A stretch of 64,000 bases of DNA from Streptomyces monashensis (GTDB taxonomy: Bacteria > Actinomycetota > Actinomycetes > Streptomycetales > Streptomycetaceae), in NCBI RefSeq assembly GCF_001866665.1, contig NZ_MLYO01000024.1, forward strand, positions 62,001-126,000. Direction: 5' to 3'. Position 1 is the stretch's first letter. The number at the start of each line of letters is the position of its first letter. Positions 48,175 through 57,705 of the stretch are shown in pieces. The notes beneath the pieces are model-generated. The model saw nothing but the letters and a program-made list of their open reading frames with translations. It was not told where the DNA came from and searched no databases. A program made the position numbers and the translations under genes.

Positions 48175-49731
48175 ATGTCCCACACCCCCTCTCACCTCTA
48201 CGACTACGTCGTCATCGGCGGCGGCACGGCCGGCTCGGTCATCGCCTCCCGCCTCACCGAGAACCCCGACGTCACCGTCGCCGTCATCGAGGGCGGCCCC
48301 ACCGACGTCGACCGCGACGACGTGCTCACCCTGCGCCGCTGGATGGGCCTGCTCGGCGGCGACCTCGACTACGACTACCCGACCGTCGAGCAGCCGCGCG
48401 GCAACTCCCGCATCCGGCACAGCCGCGCCCGCGTCCTCGGCGGCTGCTCCTCGCACAACACCCTGATCTCCTTCAAGCCGCTGCCGTCCGACTGGGACGA
48501 GTGGGAGGAGGCCGGCGCCAAGGGCTGGGGCGCCGTACCGATGGAGGCGTACTTCGCCCGGCTCAAGAACAACATCGTCCCGGTCGACGAGAAGGACCGC
48601 AACGCCATCGCCCGCGACTTCGTCGACGCCGCCCAGGCGGCGCTCGGCGTCCCGCGCGTCGAGGGCTTCAACAAGAAGCCCTTCACCGAGGGCGTCGGCT
48701 TCTTCGACCTCGCCTACCACCCCGAGAACAACAAGCGCTCCTCCGCCTCGGTGGCGTACCTGCACCCGGTGATGGACGAGCGCCCCAATCTCCACCTCTT
48801 CCTGGAGACGTGGGCGTACCGGCTGGAGCTGGACGGCACCCGCGCCGACGGCGTGCACGTGCGCACCAAGGACGGCGAGGAACTGCTGATACGCGCCCGC
48901 AGCGAGGTCGTGCTCTGCGCCGGCGCCGTCGACTCCCCGCGCCTGCTCATGCACTCGGGCATCGGCCCGCGCCAGGACCTGGAGGCCCTCGGCATCCCGG
49001 TCGTCCACGATCTGCCGGGCGTCGGCGAGAACCTCCTCGACCACCCCGAGTCGGTCATCGTCTGGGAGACCCACGGGCCGATCCCGGAGAACTCCGCGAT
49101 GGACTCCGACGCGGGCCTGTTCGTGCGCCGCGACCCCGAGCACGCGGGCCCGGACCTGATGTTCCACTTCTACCAGATCCCGTTCACGGACAACCCGGAG
49201 CGCCTCGGCTACGAACGCCCCGCGTACGGCGTCTCGATGACCCCGAACATCCCCAAGCCGAAGTCCCGCGGCCGGCTGTACCTGACCAGCGCCGACCCCG
49301 AGGTCAAGCCCGCGCTGGACTTCCGGTACTTCACCGACGAGGACGACTACGACGGCCGGACCCTGGTCGACGGCATCCGCATCGCCCGCGAGATCGCGAA
49401 GTCCGAGCCGCTGGCCGGGTGGCTGGCGCGCGAGGTCGCCCCCGGCCCGGAGGTCACCGGCGACGAGGAGCTGAGCGAGTACGCCCGCAAGGTCGCGCAC
49501 ACCGTCTACCACCCGGCCGGCACCTGCAGGATGGGTGCCGCCGACGACGAACTCGCCGTGGTGGACCCGGAGTTGAAGATCCGGGGCATGCAGGGCATCC
49601 GGATCGCCGACGCGTCCGTCTTCCCGACGATGACCGCCGTGAACCCGATGATCGGGGTGCTGATGGTCGGGGAGAAGGCCGTCGATCTGATCGGGGAGAA
49701 GGCCGTCGAGCTGGGCGGTGATGCCCGATGA
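48175..49731 (+). CDS. GMC oxidoreductase, probable choline dehydrogenase
   Basis: A 518-residue FAD enzyme. The ADP-binding motif is [20 protein letters not shown] signature 1 is around [15 protein letters not shown], signature 2 is [18 protein letters not shown], and the catalytic His pair lies in [10 protein letters not shown] and [16 protein letters not shown] (His and Asn). In BetA-type enzymes this chemistry oxidises choline to betaine aldehyde; BetB upstream does the next step. Its stop overlaps the start of the ABC transporter ATPase gene. It could also act on another alcohol, as GMC enzymes are broad. Confidence 0.85.
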   Translation: MSHTPSHLYDYVVIGGGTAGSVIASRLTENPDVTVAVIEGGPTDVDRDDVLTLRRWMGLLGGDLDYDYPTVEQPRGNSRIRHSRARVLGGCSSHNTLISFKPLPSDWDEWEEAGAKGWGAVPMEAYFARLKNNIVPVDEKDRNAIARDFVDAAQAALGVPRVEGFNKKPFTEGVGFFDLAYHPENNKRSSASVAYLHPVMDERPNLHLFLETWAYRLELDGTRADGVHVRTKDGEELLIRARSEVVLCAGAVDSPRLLMHSGIGPRQDLEALGIPVVHDLPGVGENLLDHPESVIVWETHGPIPENSAMDSDAGLFVRRDPEHAGPDLMFHFYQIPFTDNPERLGYERPAYGVSMTPNIPKPKSRGRLYLTSADPEVKPALDFRYFTDEDDYDGRTLVDGIRIAREIAKSEPLAGWLAREVAPGPEVTGDEELSEYARKVAHTVYHPAGTCRMGAADDELAVVDPELKIRGMQGIRIADASVFPTMTAVNPMIGVLMVGEKAVDLIGEKAVELGGDAR

Positions 49732-50825
49732 GCGCCACCGTCCCCACGCGCAAGCCGCCCACCGCCACCGACGCCGACGCGCCCGTCTTCTCCGTCTCCG
49801 GTCTGTGGAAGGTCTTCGGCCCGAAGGCCGAGCGCGTCCCCGCCGACGCCGAGCTCACCGCACTGGACCCCGCCGACCTGCGCGCCCGCACCGGCTGCAC
49901 GGCCGCCGTCCGGGACGTCTCCTTCGACGTCCGCAAGGGCGAGGTCTTCGTCGTCATGGGCCTGTCCGGCTCCGGCAAGTCCACCCTGGTGCGCTGTCTG
50001 ACCCGGCTCATCGAGCCGACCGCCGGCACGATCGCCATCGACGGCGAGGACGTCCGCGCCATGGACAAGACCCGGCTGCGCGAACTGCGCCGGCACCGCG
50101 CCGCGATGGTCTTCCAGCACTTCGGCCTGCTCCCGCACCGCACCGTCCTCGACAACGTCGCCTACGGCCTGGAGATCCAGGGCATCGGCAGGGCCGAGCG
50201 CCGCGCCCGCGCCGCCGAGGTCGTCAAGAAGGTCGGCCTGGAGGGCATGGAGCAGCGCCGCCCCAGCCAGCTCTCCGGCGGCCAGCGCCAACGCGTGGGT
50301 CTGGCACGGGCGTTGGCGGTCGACCCCGAGGTGCTGCTCTTCGACGAGCCGTTCAGCGCCCTCGACCCGCTCATCCGCCGCGACATGCAGGACGAGGTGG
50401 CCCGGCTGCACCGCGAGGAGGGCCGCACGATGGTCTTCATCACCCACGACCTCGCCGAGGCCCTCAAGCTCGGCGACCGGATCGCCCTGATGCGCGACGG
50501 CAAGGTCGTCCAGCTGGGCACCCCGGAGGAGATCGTCGGCTCCCCGGCCGACGACTACGTGCGCGAGTTCGTCCGGGACGTCCCGCGCGAGCAGGTCATG
50601 ACGGTCCGCACCGCCATGCGCCCGGCCGCCTCCGACGAGGACGGCGGCCCGGCCGTACGCCCCGACGCCACCGTCGCCGAGGCCATCGAGGCCGTCGCCC
50701 GGGCGGGCGCCCCGGCCCGCGTGATGGACGAGGGCAGGTGCCTGGGCGTCGTCGACCACGAGCGTCTGCTGGACGTGGTCGCCGGCGTCACGGACCTGCC
50801 GAGCAGCACCCCGGAGGCCGTCTGA
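49728..50825 (+). CDS. Glycine betaine/proline ABC transporter ATPase (OpuAA/ProV type)
   Basis: A 365-residue ATPase. Walker [11 protein letters not shown]-loop in [31 protein letters not shown], signature [16 protein letters not shown], Walker [15 protein letters not shown] and H-loop [10 protein letters not shown]. The [11 protein letters not shown]-terminus and [15 protein letters not shown] after the ATPase are hallmarks of ProV/OpuAA. One CBS-like unit ([38 protein letters not shown]) closes the protein and may sense ionic strength. It imports osmoprotectant with the next two products. Confidence 0.94.
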   Translation: MSATVPTRKPPTATDADAPVFSVSGLWKVFGPKAERVPADAELTALDPADLRARTGCTAAVRDVSFDVRKGEVFVVMGLSGSGKSTLVRCLTRLIEPTAGTIAIDGEDVRAMDKTRLRELRRHRAAMVFQHFGLLPHRTVLDNVAYGLEIQGIGRAERRARAAEVVKKVGLEGMEQRRPSQLSGGQRQRVGLARALAVDPEVLLFDEPFSALDPLIRRDMQDEVARLHREEGRTMVFITHDLAEALKLGDRIALMRDGKVVQLGTPEEIVGSPADDYVREFVRDVPREQVMTVRTAMRPAASDEDGGPAVRPDATVAEAIEAVARAGAPARVMDEGRCLGVVDHERLLDVVAGVTDLPSSTPEAV

Positions 50826-52789
50826 TGGCAGCGCTCACCGTGTCGGCCGCCCGCGGCGCCACACCCAAGATGCTCAGGAGCCGGGCCGCGGGCAAGCTCC
50901 TGCTGCTCGCCCTCCTCACCGCGGTCCTGCTGCCCGTCCTCGGCCGCTGGGGCAACGGCGCCTGGCCGCACGAGCTGACCGTAAGTCTGGCCAAGCCGCT
51001 CACGTCGGCCAGTAACTGGGTCATCGACAACCGGGACAGCCACCCCCTGTTCCTGTACTTCTTCGGCTACATCAGCAACGCCGTCGTCCTCTGCGTCCGC
51101 GCCGTCTACCTCACCCTGCTCGCCCTGGGCTGGACCGGCGTCACGGTCCTCGGCGCGCTGGTCGCCTGGCGCGTCGCCGGGGTCCGGCTCGCCGCCGGCA
51201 CGGCCGCCGCCTTCCTGGCGTGCGGCGCGCTCGGCATGTGGGTGCCGACCATGCAGACCCTCGCGCTGATGGTCGCGGCCGTGCTCGCGTCCGTGCTCGT
51301 GGGCGTGCTGCTCGGCCTCGCCGCCGGGCTCTCCGACCGCCTCGACCGCGCCCTGCGCCCGGTCCTGGACACCATGCAGGTGCTCCCGGCCTTCGCCTAC
51401 CTCCTCCCCGTCGTCCTGGTCTTCGGCATCGGCGTCCCCGCGGCCGTGCTCGCCACCGTCGTCTACGCCGCCCCGCCGATGGCCCGCCTCACCTCGCTCG
51501 GCCTGCGCGGCGCCGACCCCGAAGTCCTGGAGGCCGTGGAGTCACTCGGCGCCACCCGCCGCCAGCGGCTGCTGACCGCCCGGATCCCGCTGGCCCGGGG
51601 GGAACTGCTGCTCGGCCTCAACCAGACGATCATGATGGCGCTGTCCATGGCCGTCATCGCCTCGGTCATCGGCGCCGGCGGCCTCGGCGACCGCGTCTAC
51701 CAGGCCCTCGCCTCCGTCGACGTCGGCCAGGCCCTCGCGGCCGGCATCCCGATCGTGCTGCTCGCGATCGTCCTGGACCGCGTGACCGCGGCCGCGGGCG
51801 AGGACCGCAGGGCACAGACGGCACTGACGGCGCCGCCCGGGACGCCGCGCACCATCGGCTGGGTGTACGCCCTCGCCGTCACCGCGGCCGTCGCCCTCGC
51901 CGCCCGTCTGCTGCACGGCCTGAACTGGCCCACCGGCTGGACCCTCGGCATCGCCGCGCCGGTCAACAGCGCCGTCGACTGGATGACCGCCCACCTCTAC
52001 TCCGGCGTCCCGGTCATCGGCGGCACCGCCGACTGGGCCGGCCACTTCACCACCTGGGTCCTGGACCCGGTCCGCGGCGGCCTGCAGTGGCTGCCCTGGT
52101 GGTCCGTGCTGCTGATCGTCGCCGCGCTGGCCTGGCTGATCGGCACCTGGGCCACCGCCGTGACCGCCGTCCTCGCGATGGCCGCGATCGGCGTGCTCGG
52201 CGTCTGGGACCCGGCCCTCGACACCCTCTCGCAGGTACTGGCCGCCGTCGCCGTCACCCTGGTCCTCGGCTTCGCGACCGGCATCGCCGCCGCCCGCAGC
52301 GACCGCGTCGACCGCGCCCTGCGCCCGGTCCTGGACGTCTTCCAGACGATGCCGCAGTTCGTGTACCTGATCCCGGTCGTCGCGCTGTTCGGCGTCGGCC
52401 GCGCCCCGGCCGTGGCCGCCGCCGTCGTCTACGCCCTCCCGGCCGTCGTCCGGATCACCGCACAGGGCCTGCGCCAGGTCGACCCGGCCGCGCTGGAGTC
52501 GGCGCGCTCGCTCGGCGCGACCGGCCGCCAGCAGCTGTGGCAGGTCCAGCTCCCGCTCGCCCGCCGCTCGTTGCTGCTCGCCGTCAACCAGGGCGTCGTC
52601 CTGGTGCTCGCCGTCGTCATCATCGGCGGCCTGGTCGGCGGCGGCGCCCTCGGTTACAACGTCGCCTTCGGCCTCGCCCAGGGCGACCTCGCCACCGGCC
52701 TGGTGGCCGGTGCCGCCATCGTCTGCCTGGGCCTGATGCTGGACCGGGTGACCCAGCCGACCGAACGCCGCGCGACGAAGGGAGCCTGA
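50825..52789 (+). CDS. Betaine ABC transporter permease, two permease domains in one chain
   Basis: A 654-residue protein that shares one base with the preceding stop (TGATG). It contains two BPD_transp_1 domains, each with its own EAA loop: EAVESLGATRRQRLLTARIPLARGELLLGLNQTIMMALSMAVIASVIGAGGLG and ESARSLGATGRQQLWQVQLPLARRSLLLAVNQGVVLVLAVVIIGGLVGGGALG. About twelve membrane helices in total. Most OpuA/ProU systems use a homodimer of one such domain; here both halves of the channel are covalently joined. The halves have diverged, so each may contact the ATPase dimer differently. Confidence 0.92.
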   Translation: MAALTVSAARGATPKMLRSRAAGKLLLLALLTAVLLPVLGRWGNGAWPHELTVSLAKPLTSASNWVIDNRDSHPLFLYFFGYISNAVVLCVRAVYLTLLALGWTGVTVLGALVAWRVAGVRLAAGTAAAFLACGALGMWVPTMQTLALMVAAVLASVLVGVLLGLAAGLSDRLDRALRPVLDTMQVLPAFAYLLPVVLVFGIGVPAAVLATVVYAAPPMARLTSLGLRGADPEVLEAVESLGATRRQRLLTARIPLARGELLLGLNQTIMMALSMAVIASVIGAGGLGDRVYQALASVDVGQALAAGIPIVLLAIVLDRVTAAAGEDRRAQTALTAPPGTPRTIGWVYALAVTAAVALAARLLHGLNWPTGWTLGIAAPVNSAVDWMTAHLYSGVPVIGGTADWAGHFTTWVLDPVRGGLQWLPWWSVLLIVAALAWLIGTWATAVTAVLAMAAIGVLGVWDPALDTLSQVLAAVAVTLVLGFATGIAAARSDRVDRALRPVLDVFQTMPQFVYLIPVVALFGVGRAPAVAAAVVYALPAVVRITAQGLRQVDPAALESARSLGATGRQQLWQVQLPLARRSLLLAVNQGVVLVLAVVIIGGLVGGGALGYNVAFGLAQGDLATGLVAGAAIVCLGLMLDRVTQPTERRATKGA

Positions 52790-52790
52790 C

Positions 52791-53744
52791 ATGCGCGTAC
52801 GTACGACCGTCCCGGCCGCCCTCGCCGTCCTGGGGCTCGCCACCGGCTGCGGCGCCGCCGACATGACCAAGCAGGCCTCGCCGTTCGCCAACGCCCAGGG
52901 CACGAAGTCCGTGACCCTGTCCGTGCAGTCCTGGGTGGGCGCGCAGTCCAACGTGGCCGTCGCCCAGTACCTGCTGGAGCACCGGCTCGGCTACCGCGTC
53001 GACACCGTCCAGGTCGACGAGGTGCCCGCGTGGGACGCGCTCAGCCAGGGCCGTGTCGACGCGATCCTCGAGGACTGGGGCCACCCGGACCAGGAGAAGC
53101 GGTACGTCGAGGACAAGAAGACCATCGCCCGCGCGGGCGACCTCGGGGTGACCGGCCACATCGGCTGGTTCGTGCCGACCTACCTGGCGAAGCAGCACCC
53201 CGACATCACCGACTGGAAGAACCTGAACAAGTACGCCGGCCTCTTCCGCACCCCGGAGAGCGGCGGCAAGGGCCAGCTGATGGACGGCTCCCCGTCCTAC
53301 GTCACCAACGACAAGGCCCTGGTCGGCAATCTGAAGCTGGACTACCAGGTGGTCTTCGCCGGTTCCGAGGCCGCCCAGATCACCCAGATGAAACAGTCCG
53401 CCAAGGAGAAGAAGCCCTTCCTGACCTACTGGTACTCGCCGCAGTGGCTGTTCAAGAAGGTCCCCATGACGGAGGTGAAGCTGCCGCCGTACAAGGACGG
53501 CTGCGACGCGGACACGGCGAAGGTCGCCTGCGCCTACCCGCACACCCCGCTGCAGAAGTACCTCAACGCGGACTTCGCGAAGTCCGGCGGCAAGGCGGCG
53601 GCCTTCCTGAAGAAGTTCCGGTGGACGACGGAGGACCAGAACGAGGTCTCCCTGATGATCGCCGACCAGAAGATGTCCCCGCAGGACGCGGCGAAGAAGT
53701 GGGTGGACAGCCACCCCGACGTGTGGAGGAAGTGGCTGTCCTGA
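52791..53744 (+). CDS. Glycine betaine-binding lipoprotein (OpuAC type)
   Basis: A 317-residue substrate-binding protein beginning one base after the permease stop. The lipobox is LATGC with Cys20, so it is anchored in the outer leaflet of the membrane. Family features are VTLSVQSWVGAQSNVAVAQYLLEHRLGYRV, EVPAWDALSQGRVDAILEDWGH, TGHIGWFVP and TYWYSPQWLF; the Trp and Tyr residues would form the aromatic cage for the quaternary amine. It should deliver betaine or a similar osmoprotectant to the permease. Confidence 0.93.
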   Translation: MRVRTTVPAALAVLGLATGCGAADMTKQASPFANAQGTKSVTLSVQSWVGAQSNVAVAQYLLEHRLGYRVDTVQVDEVPAWDALSQGRVDAILEDWGHPDQEKRYVEDKKTIARAGDLGVTGHIGWFVPTYLAKQHPDITDWKNLNKYAGLFRTPESGGKGQLMDGSPSYVTNDKALVGNLKLDYQVVFAGSEAAQITQMKQSAKEKKPFLTYWYSPQWLFKKVPMTEVKLPPYKDGCDADTAKVACAYPHTPLQKYLNADFAKSGGKAAAFLKKFRWTTEDQNEVSLMIADQKMSPQDAAKKWVDSHPDVWRKWLS

Positions 53745-53750
53745 ACCGCC

Positions 53751-54494
53751 CTACTCCGCCTGCCGTTTCACCAGCTGTTCGGCCATCCCCTGCAGCGCCA
53801 GCGCCGCCCAGCGCTGCAGCCCCGGTCCGAACGTGATGCGCGTGGCCCCGAGTTCGCCGAGTCCGGCGGGCGAGGGGCCGCCGCCGTCCAGGTGGCCGTG
53901 GACGTTGATCGGGCCCTGGATCCCGGCGCGCAGCAGGGGCAGCACGTCGGCCGGGGCGAGGATCGGATAGACGCAGTCCGCGCCCGCCGCCACGTACAAC
54001 GCGGCCCGCTCGATGGCCCGTTCGGGATCCTTCTCGCCGCGGAGGAAGGTGTCGACGCGGGCGTTGAGGAACAGCCGGTCGCCCGCGGCCGCGCGGAACT
54101 CGGCGAGGAACTCGGCCTGCTCGTGCGGGTCCTTCAGGACGCCCCCGTCCGAGTCCTCGAGGTTGCAGCCGACGGCCCCCGCCTCCAGCAGCCGCTCCAC
54201 GATCTCCCGCGGCGCGAGCCCGTACCCGGCCTCGATGTCCGCCGACACCGGCACGTGCACGGCCCGGGTGATCCGGGCGACCGCGGCGAACATCTCGTCC
54301 GCCGGGACGGCCCCGTCCTCGTACCCGAGCGACGCGGCGACGCCCGCGCTCGGCGTGGCCAGCGCCGGGAAGCCGGCCGCCACGAACACCCGCGCACTGG
54401 TCGCGTCCCACGGGCCGGGCAGGACCAGCGGATCGCCCGGGGCGCGCCCCAGGTGCAGCGCGCGGAACGCCTCGACCTCGCCGCCGCGCCTCAC
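53751..54494 (-). CDS. Isocitrate lyase/PEP mutase superfamily protein
   Basis: A 247-residue TIM-barrel protein. Motifs are PGPWDATSARVFVAAGFPALATPSAGVAASLGYEDG, the Mg-binding SADIEAGYG, and VGCNLEDSDGG; FLNARVDTFL also fits. It lacks the catalytic KKCGH of isocitrate lyase, so it belongs to the PEP-mutase/oxaloacetate-hydrolase-like group; substrate unknown. GTG start at 54494 overlaps the stop of the AhpD-like gene, so the two form an operon opposite a MocR-type regulator. Confidence 0.85.
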   Translation of the reverse strand: MRRGGEVEAFRALHLGRAPGDPLVLPGPWDATSARVFVAAGFPALATPSAGVAASLGYEDGAVPADEMFAAVARITRAVHVPVSADIEAGYGLAPREIVERLLEAGAVGCNLEDSDGGVLKDPHEQAEFLAEFRAAAGDRLFLNARVDTFLRGEKDPERAIERAALYVAAGADCVYPILAPADVLPLLRAGIQGPINVHGHLDGGGPSPAGLGELGATRITFGPGLQRWAALALQGMAEQLVKRQAE

Positions 54495-55012
54495 GCGTGC
54501 TGTCCCGGCTGGTAGTGGCCGGGCACCATCCGGGTGCTCACGCCGATCCGGTTCCAGGCGTTGATCACCGTGATCGAGGCGATCAGCTGGGCCAGCTCGG
54601 GCTCCTCGAAGTGCTTCGCGGCGTGCTCGTACACCTCGTCCGGCACGAAGCCGTCGGTCAGGACGGTGATCGCCTCGGTCAGCTCGATCGCCGCCAGCTC
54701 CTTCGCGGTGTAGAAGTGCTTCGACTCCTCCCACGCGCTGAGCTGCACGATCCGCTCCACGCTCTCACCGGCCGCGAGCGCGTCCCTGGTATGCATGTCG
54801 AGGCAGAACGCGCAGTGGTTGAGCTGCGAGGCGCGGATCTTGACCAGCTCGTACAGCGTGGGGTCCAGCCCCCGCCGGGCGGCGGCGTCCAGCCGGACCA
54901 TCGCCTTGTAGACCTCGGGCGCGTGCTCGGTGAACCGCATCCGGGGCGTGTGCTCGGCGACGTACCCGTCCTGGTTCCCGGTGCTGGTGTCGGTGCTGAT
55001 GTCAGTGCTCAT
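54491..55012 (-). CDS. AhpD-like/carboxymuconolactone decarboxylase-family protein
   Basis: A 173-residue alkylhydroperoxidase-fold protein. The redox motif is complete: LNHCAFCLDMHTRDALAAG (CxxC and His). Others are YELVKIRASQ and WNRIGVSTRMVPGHY. Such proteins reduce peroxides or act as small redox enzymes. The ATG at 55012 faces the MocR-type regulator gene 47 bases away, which may control this pair. Confidence 0.9.
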   Translation of the reverse strand: MSTDISTDTSTGNQDGYVAEHTPRMRFTEHAPEVYKAMVRLDAAARRGLDPTLYELVKIRASQLNHCAFCLDMHTRDALAAGESVERIVQLSAWEESKHFYTAKELAAIELTEAITVLTDGFVPDEVYEHAAKHFEEPELAQLIASITVINAWNRIGVSTRMVPGHYQPGQHA

Positions 55013-55059
55013 GCCGTCGACCCTACGAGCGGGGCAGCCCAGGGGTATGGTCCATTTCC

Positions 55060-56454
55060 ATGGCGAGACCTTGGGCCACTCTGGGCGTCGACCTCCACCT
55101 CGAACCGACCGGCGCGGGCGGCCTGCGCCGGGGCCTGACCGACGCCCTGCGCGACGCCGTCCGCACCGGCCGCCTCGCCCCCGGCACCCGGCTGCCGTCC
55201 TCCCGCAGCCTCGCCACCGACCTCGGCATCGCCCGCAACACCGTCGCCGAGGCCTACGCGGACCTGGTGGCGGAGGGCTGGCTCACCGCACGGCAGGGCT
55301 CGGGCACCCGGGTGGCGGAACTGGCGGCCACTGCGCCCTCCGGCAGGGCCGCGGGACCCCGCCACCGCGAACCCGTCCGTCCGACGTACAGCCTCCTGCC
55401 CGGCGCCCCCGACCTCGCCGCCTTCCCGCGCACCGAGTGGCTCAGGGCCGCCCGCCGCGCCCTCACCACCGCCCCGTACGACGCCCTCGGCTACGGCGAC
55501 CCGCGGGGCAGGCCCGAACTGCGCACCGCCCTCGCCGGATACCTCGCACGGGTGCGCGGCGTCCGCGCCGATCCGGACTCGGTGCTGATCACCTCCGGCT
55601 TCGCCCACGCCCTGCGGATCGCCGGCACGCTGCTCGCGGCGCGCGGGGTGCGCACGGTGGCGGTCGAGTCCTACGGCCTCGACGCCCACTGGAACCTGCT
55701 CCGGCAGTCCGGCCTCGCCACACCCGCCCTCCCCTACGGCCAACTCGGCACGGACACCGGCGCCTTGGGCGACGCGGGCGCGGTGCTGCTGACCCCCGCG
55801 CACCAGTTCCCCATGGGCACGCCCCTGCACCCGGAACGACGGGCCGCGGTGATCGACTGGGCGCGGCGCACCGGCGGACTGGTCCTGGAGGACGACTACG
55901 ACGGCGAGTTCCGCTACGACCGCCAGCCCGTCGGCGCCCTCCAGGGCCTCGACCCCGACCGCGTGATCTACTTCGGCACCGCCAGCAAGTCCCTGGCCCC
56001 CGGACTGCGACTGGGCTGGATGGTGCTGCCGCCGTCCCTGGCCCGGGAGGCGGCCTCGGCCAAGGGCGGCACCGAGACCGTGGGGGTGCTGGAGCAGCTC
56101 ACCCTCGCCGAGTTCATCACCTCCGGCGCCTACGACCGCCACGTCCGCTCCGCCCGCCTGCGCTACCGGCGCCGCCGCGACGCCCTGGCCGAGGCGGTCG
56201 CCGCCCGCGCCCCCGAGGTCACGGTCACGGGCATCGCCGCCGGCCTGCACGCCCTCCTGCGCCTGCCGCCGGGCCTGGAGGAGTCGACGGTCCAGGCTGC
56301 CGCCTGGCAGGGCCTGGCCCTCCAGGGACTCTCCTTCCACCGGCACCCGGAGGCTGCCGCCGAACCGCTGGACGCGCTGGTCGTGGGATACGCGACCCCG
56401 CCGGACAGCGCGTGGGCGGGGGCGCTGGAGGCGTTGTGCAGGGTGCTGCCGTAG
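55060..56454 (+). CDS. MocR/PdxR-type GntR-aminotransferase regulator
   Basis: A 464-residue one-component regulator. The N-terminal GntR winged helix is LTDALRDAVRTGRLAPGTRLPSSRSLATDLGIARNTVAEAYADLVAEGWLTARQGSGTRV. The rest is an aminotransferase fold-type I domain with YGDPRGRPELRTALAGYL, LEDDYDGEFRYDR and the PLP-binding Lys in YFGTASKSLAPGLRLGWM. It probably binds PLP or a PLP adduct and controls vitamin B6 or amino-acid genes, or the divergent AhpD/PEP-mutase pair. No pdxS/pdxT genes are in the window. Confidence 0.92.
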   Translation: MARPWATLGVDLHLEPTGAGGLRRGLTDALRDAVRTGRLAPGTRLPSSRSLATDLGIARNTVAEAYADLVAEGWLTARQGSGTRVAELAATAPSGRAAGPRHREPVRPTYSLLPGAPDLAAFPRTEWLRAARRALTTAPYDALGYGDPRGRPELRTALAGYLARVRGVRADPDSVLITSGFAHALRIAGTLLAARGVRTVAVESYGLDAHWNLLRQSGLATPALPYGQLGTDTGALGDAGAVLLTPAHQFPMGTPLHPERRAAVIDWARRTGGLVLEDDYDGEFRYDRQPVGALQGLDPDRVIYFGTASKSLAPGLRLGWMVLPPSLAREAASAKGGTETVGVLEQLTLAEFITSGAYDRHVRSARLRYRRRRDALAEAVAARAPEVTVTGIAAGLHALLRLPPGLEESTVQAAAWQGLALQGLSFHRHPEAAAEPLDALVVGYATPPDSAWAGALEALCRVLP

Positions 56455-56539
56455 AGGGAGTGACGGTGACCGGGGCGCAGCGCCGCGCCGGCCCGTGAGC
56501 GGGCCGGGCGAAGTCCACTGCGGTTCGGCAGCACCCTGA

Positions 56540-56586
56540 AGGGGCGCGGGGAACCGCGCGACCGGCCACGACGGCGCCGCAGACGG
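56540..56586 (+). repeat. Dispersed Streptomyces intergenic repeat
   Basis: The stretch beginning AGGGGCGCGGGGAACCGCG followed by CGACCGGCCACGACGG is, from memory, a unit that recurs many times between genes in Streptomyces genomes, often soon after stop codons. CGCGG and CCGCG form a 5-bp stem around a GGAA tetraloop. Only one copy is in this window. Confidence 0.6.
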
Positions 56587-56619
56587 ACGACGCGTATCTC
56601 GGCGCTTGCCGCGGAGCGC

Positions 56620-57462
56620 TCAGGCGACGGACTCCTCGGCCTCCGGTGCCTCCCCGAAGCGGGCCAGCGCCATCGCGCCCGCCACCGCCACCAGGAAGCC
56701 CAGGACCGCCAGCCAGGTCAGCCCCTCGCGCGTGCGGTCCCCCAACCACACCACGCCCACCGCCGCCGGTCCGAGCGTCTCGCCGATCACCATGCCGGCC
56801 GTGGCCGTGGTCACCGCACCGCGGGTCAGGGCGGAGGTCAGCAGCATGAACGCGGCGCCGCTGCCGATGATCAGCGCGTACGTCGCCGGGTTGGTGAGCA
56901 GCTGCGCCGGCCGCAGCGAGTCGATCAGGCGCACCGACACCTCCACCACCCCGAACCCGAACCCGGCGCCCAGCCCGAGGATCAGCGACCGGCTCCTCCC
57001 GGTCAGCCGCCCGCCCGCGAGCGCGAGCAGCAGCATGCCGACGGCCACCGCGAGCATCACGTACCGCAGGGTGTCCGACCCGTCCTGCCTGCCCTCCGGC
57101 CCGGACGCCAGCGCCAGCATGGCGAGCCCGGCGCACACCACGGCCACCGCGCCCCACTCCGTGCCGTTCAGCCGTACCCGCAGCAGGCGCGCCGCCACCA
57201 CGGCCGTCACCGCCAGACTCGACGCCAGGGCGGCGCTGACGGCGTAGATCGGCAGGGACCGCAGGGCCACGATCTGGAACAGGAAGCCGAGCCCGTCCAG
57301 CGACAGCCCGGCGATGTACTTCCACTGTCTGAGCGCGCGCAGCAGCAGCGCGGCCTCACCGCCCTCGCCCGTACCGGCCGTCCGCGCGGCCACCGCCTGC
57401 AACACCGTCGCGGTACCGAAACAGACCGCCGCGCCCAAGGCGCACACCATTCCGAACAACAC
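56620..57462 (-). CDS. DMT-superfamily (EamA-like) transporter
   Basis: A 280-residue protein with about nine or ten membrane helices in two related halves: MLFGMVCALGAAVCFGTATVLQAVAAR, IYAVSAALASSLAVTAVVAARLL, WGAVAVVCAGLAMLALA, and later LILGLGAGFGFGVVEVSVRLID, AAFMLLTSALTRGAVTTATAGMVIGETLGPAAVGVVWLGD and LAVLGFLVAVAGAMALA. The pattern is that of drug/metabolite exporters; substrate unknown. It starts with GTG at 57462 and lacks an obvious ribosome-binding site. Confidence 0.85.
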   Translation of the reverse strand: MLFGMVCALGAAVCFGTATVLQAVAARTAGTGEGGEAALLLRALRQWKYIAGLSLDGLGFLFQIVALRSLPIYAVSAALASSLAVTAVVAARLLRVRLNGTEWGAVAVVCAGLAMLALASGPEGRQDGSDTLRYVMLAVAVGMLLLALAGGRLTGRSRSLILGLGAGFGFGVVEVSVRLIDSLRPAQLLTNPATYALIIGSGAAFMLLTSALTRGAVTTATAGMVIGETLGPAAVGVVWLGDRTREGLTWLAVLGFLVAVAGAMALARFGEAPEAEESVA

Positions 57463-57705
57463 AAAGGGACTCTAGGCGAGTGGTAAAGCCGCAGGCCGCC
57501 CGGGCGGCGGTTCTCACCGATCTCTCGTCTGATCCGAACGTCCTACGGTGGGGGCCCTGCTCGGCCGCGAGGGCGCGGGCGTCACCGTGCACCGGCCGGG
57601 CGCCGCGCCGGTCCCGCGCGACGCACCCTGCTGCTACCAGCGGCTCGCCCCGCTGCCCGCCTTCGACGGCAACCACGTCGTCCTCGGCGATCCTCCAGGC
57701 CACCT
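57463..57705. other. Intergenic region, possible gene remnant
   Basis: Between the DMT transporter start and the rocD end. A 53-codon plus-strand ORF (GTG 57548, stop 57709) encodes a segment with DAPCCYQRLAPLPAFDG that looks protein-like. I cannot assign it, and it may be the tail of a lost gene. Nothing else seen. Confidence 0.3.

Noticed and set aside
53751..54494. True isocitrate lyase
   Set aside because: The catalytic KKCGH motif is absent and the protein is only 247 residues.
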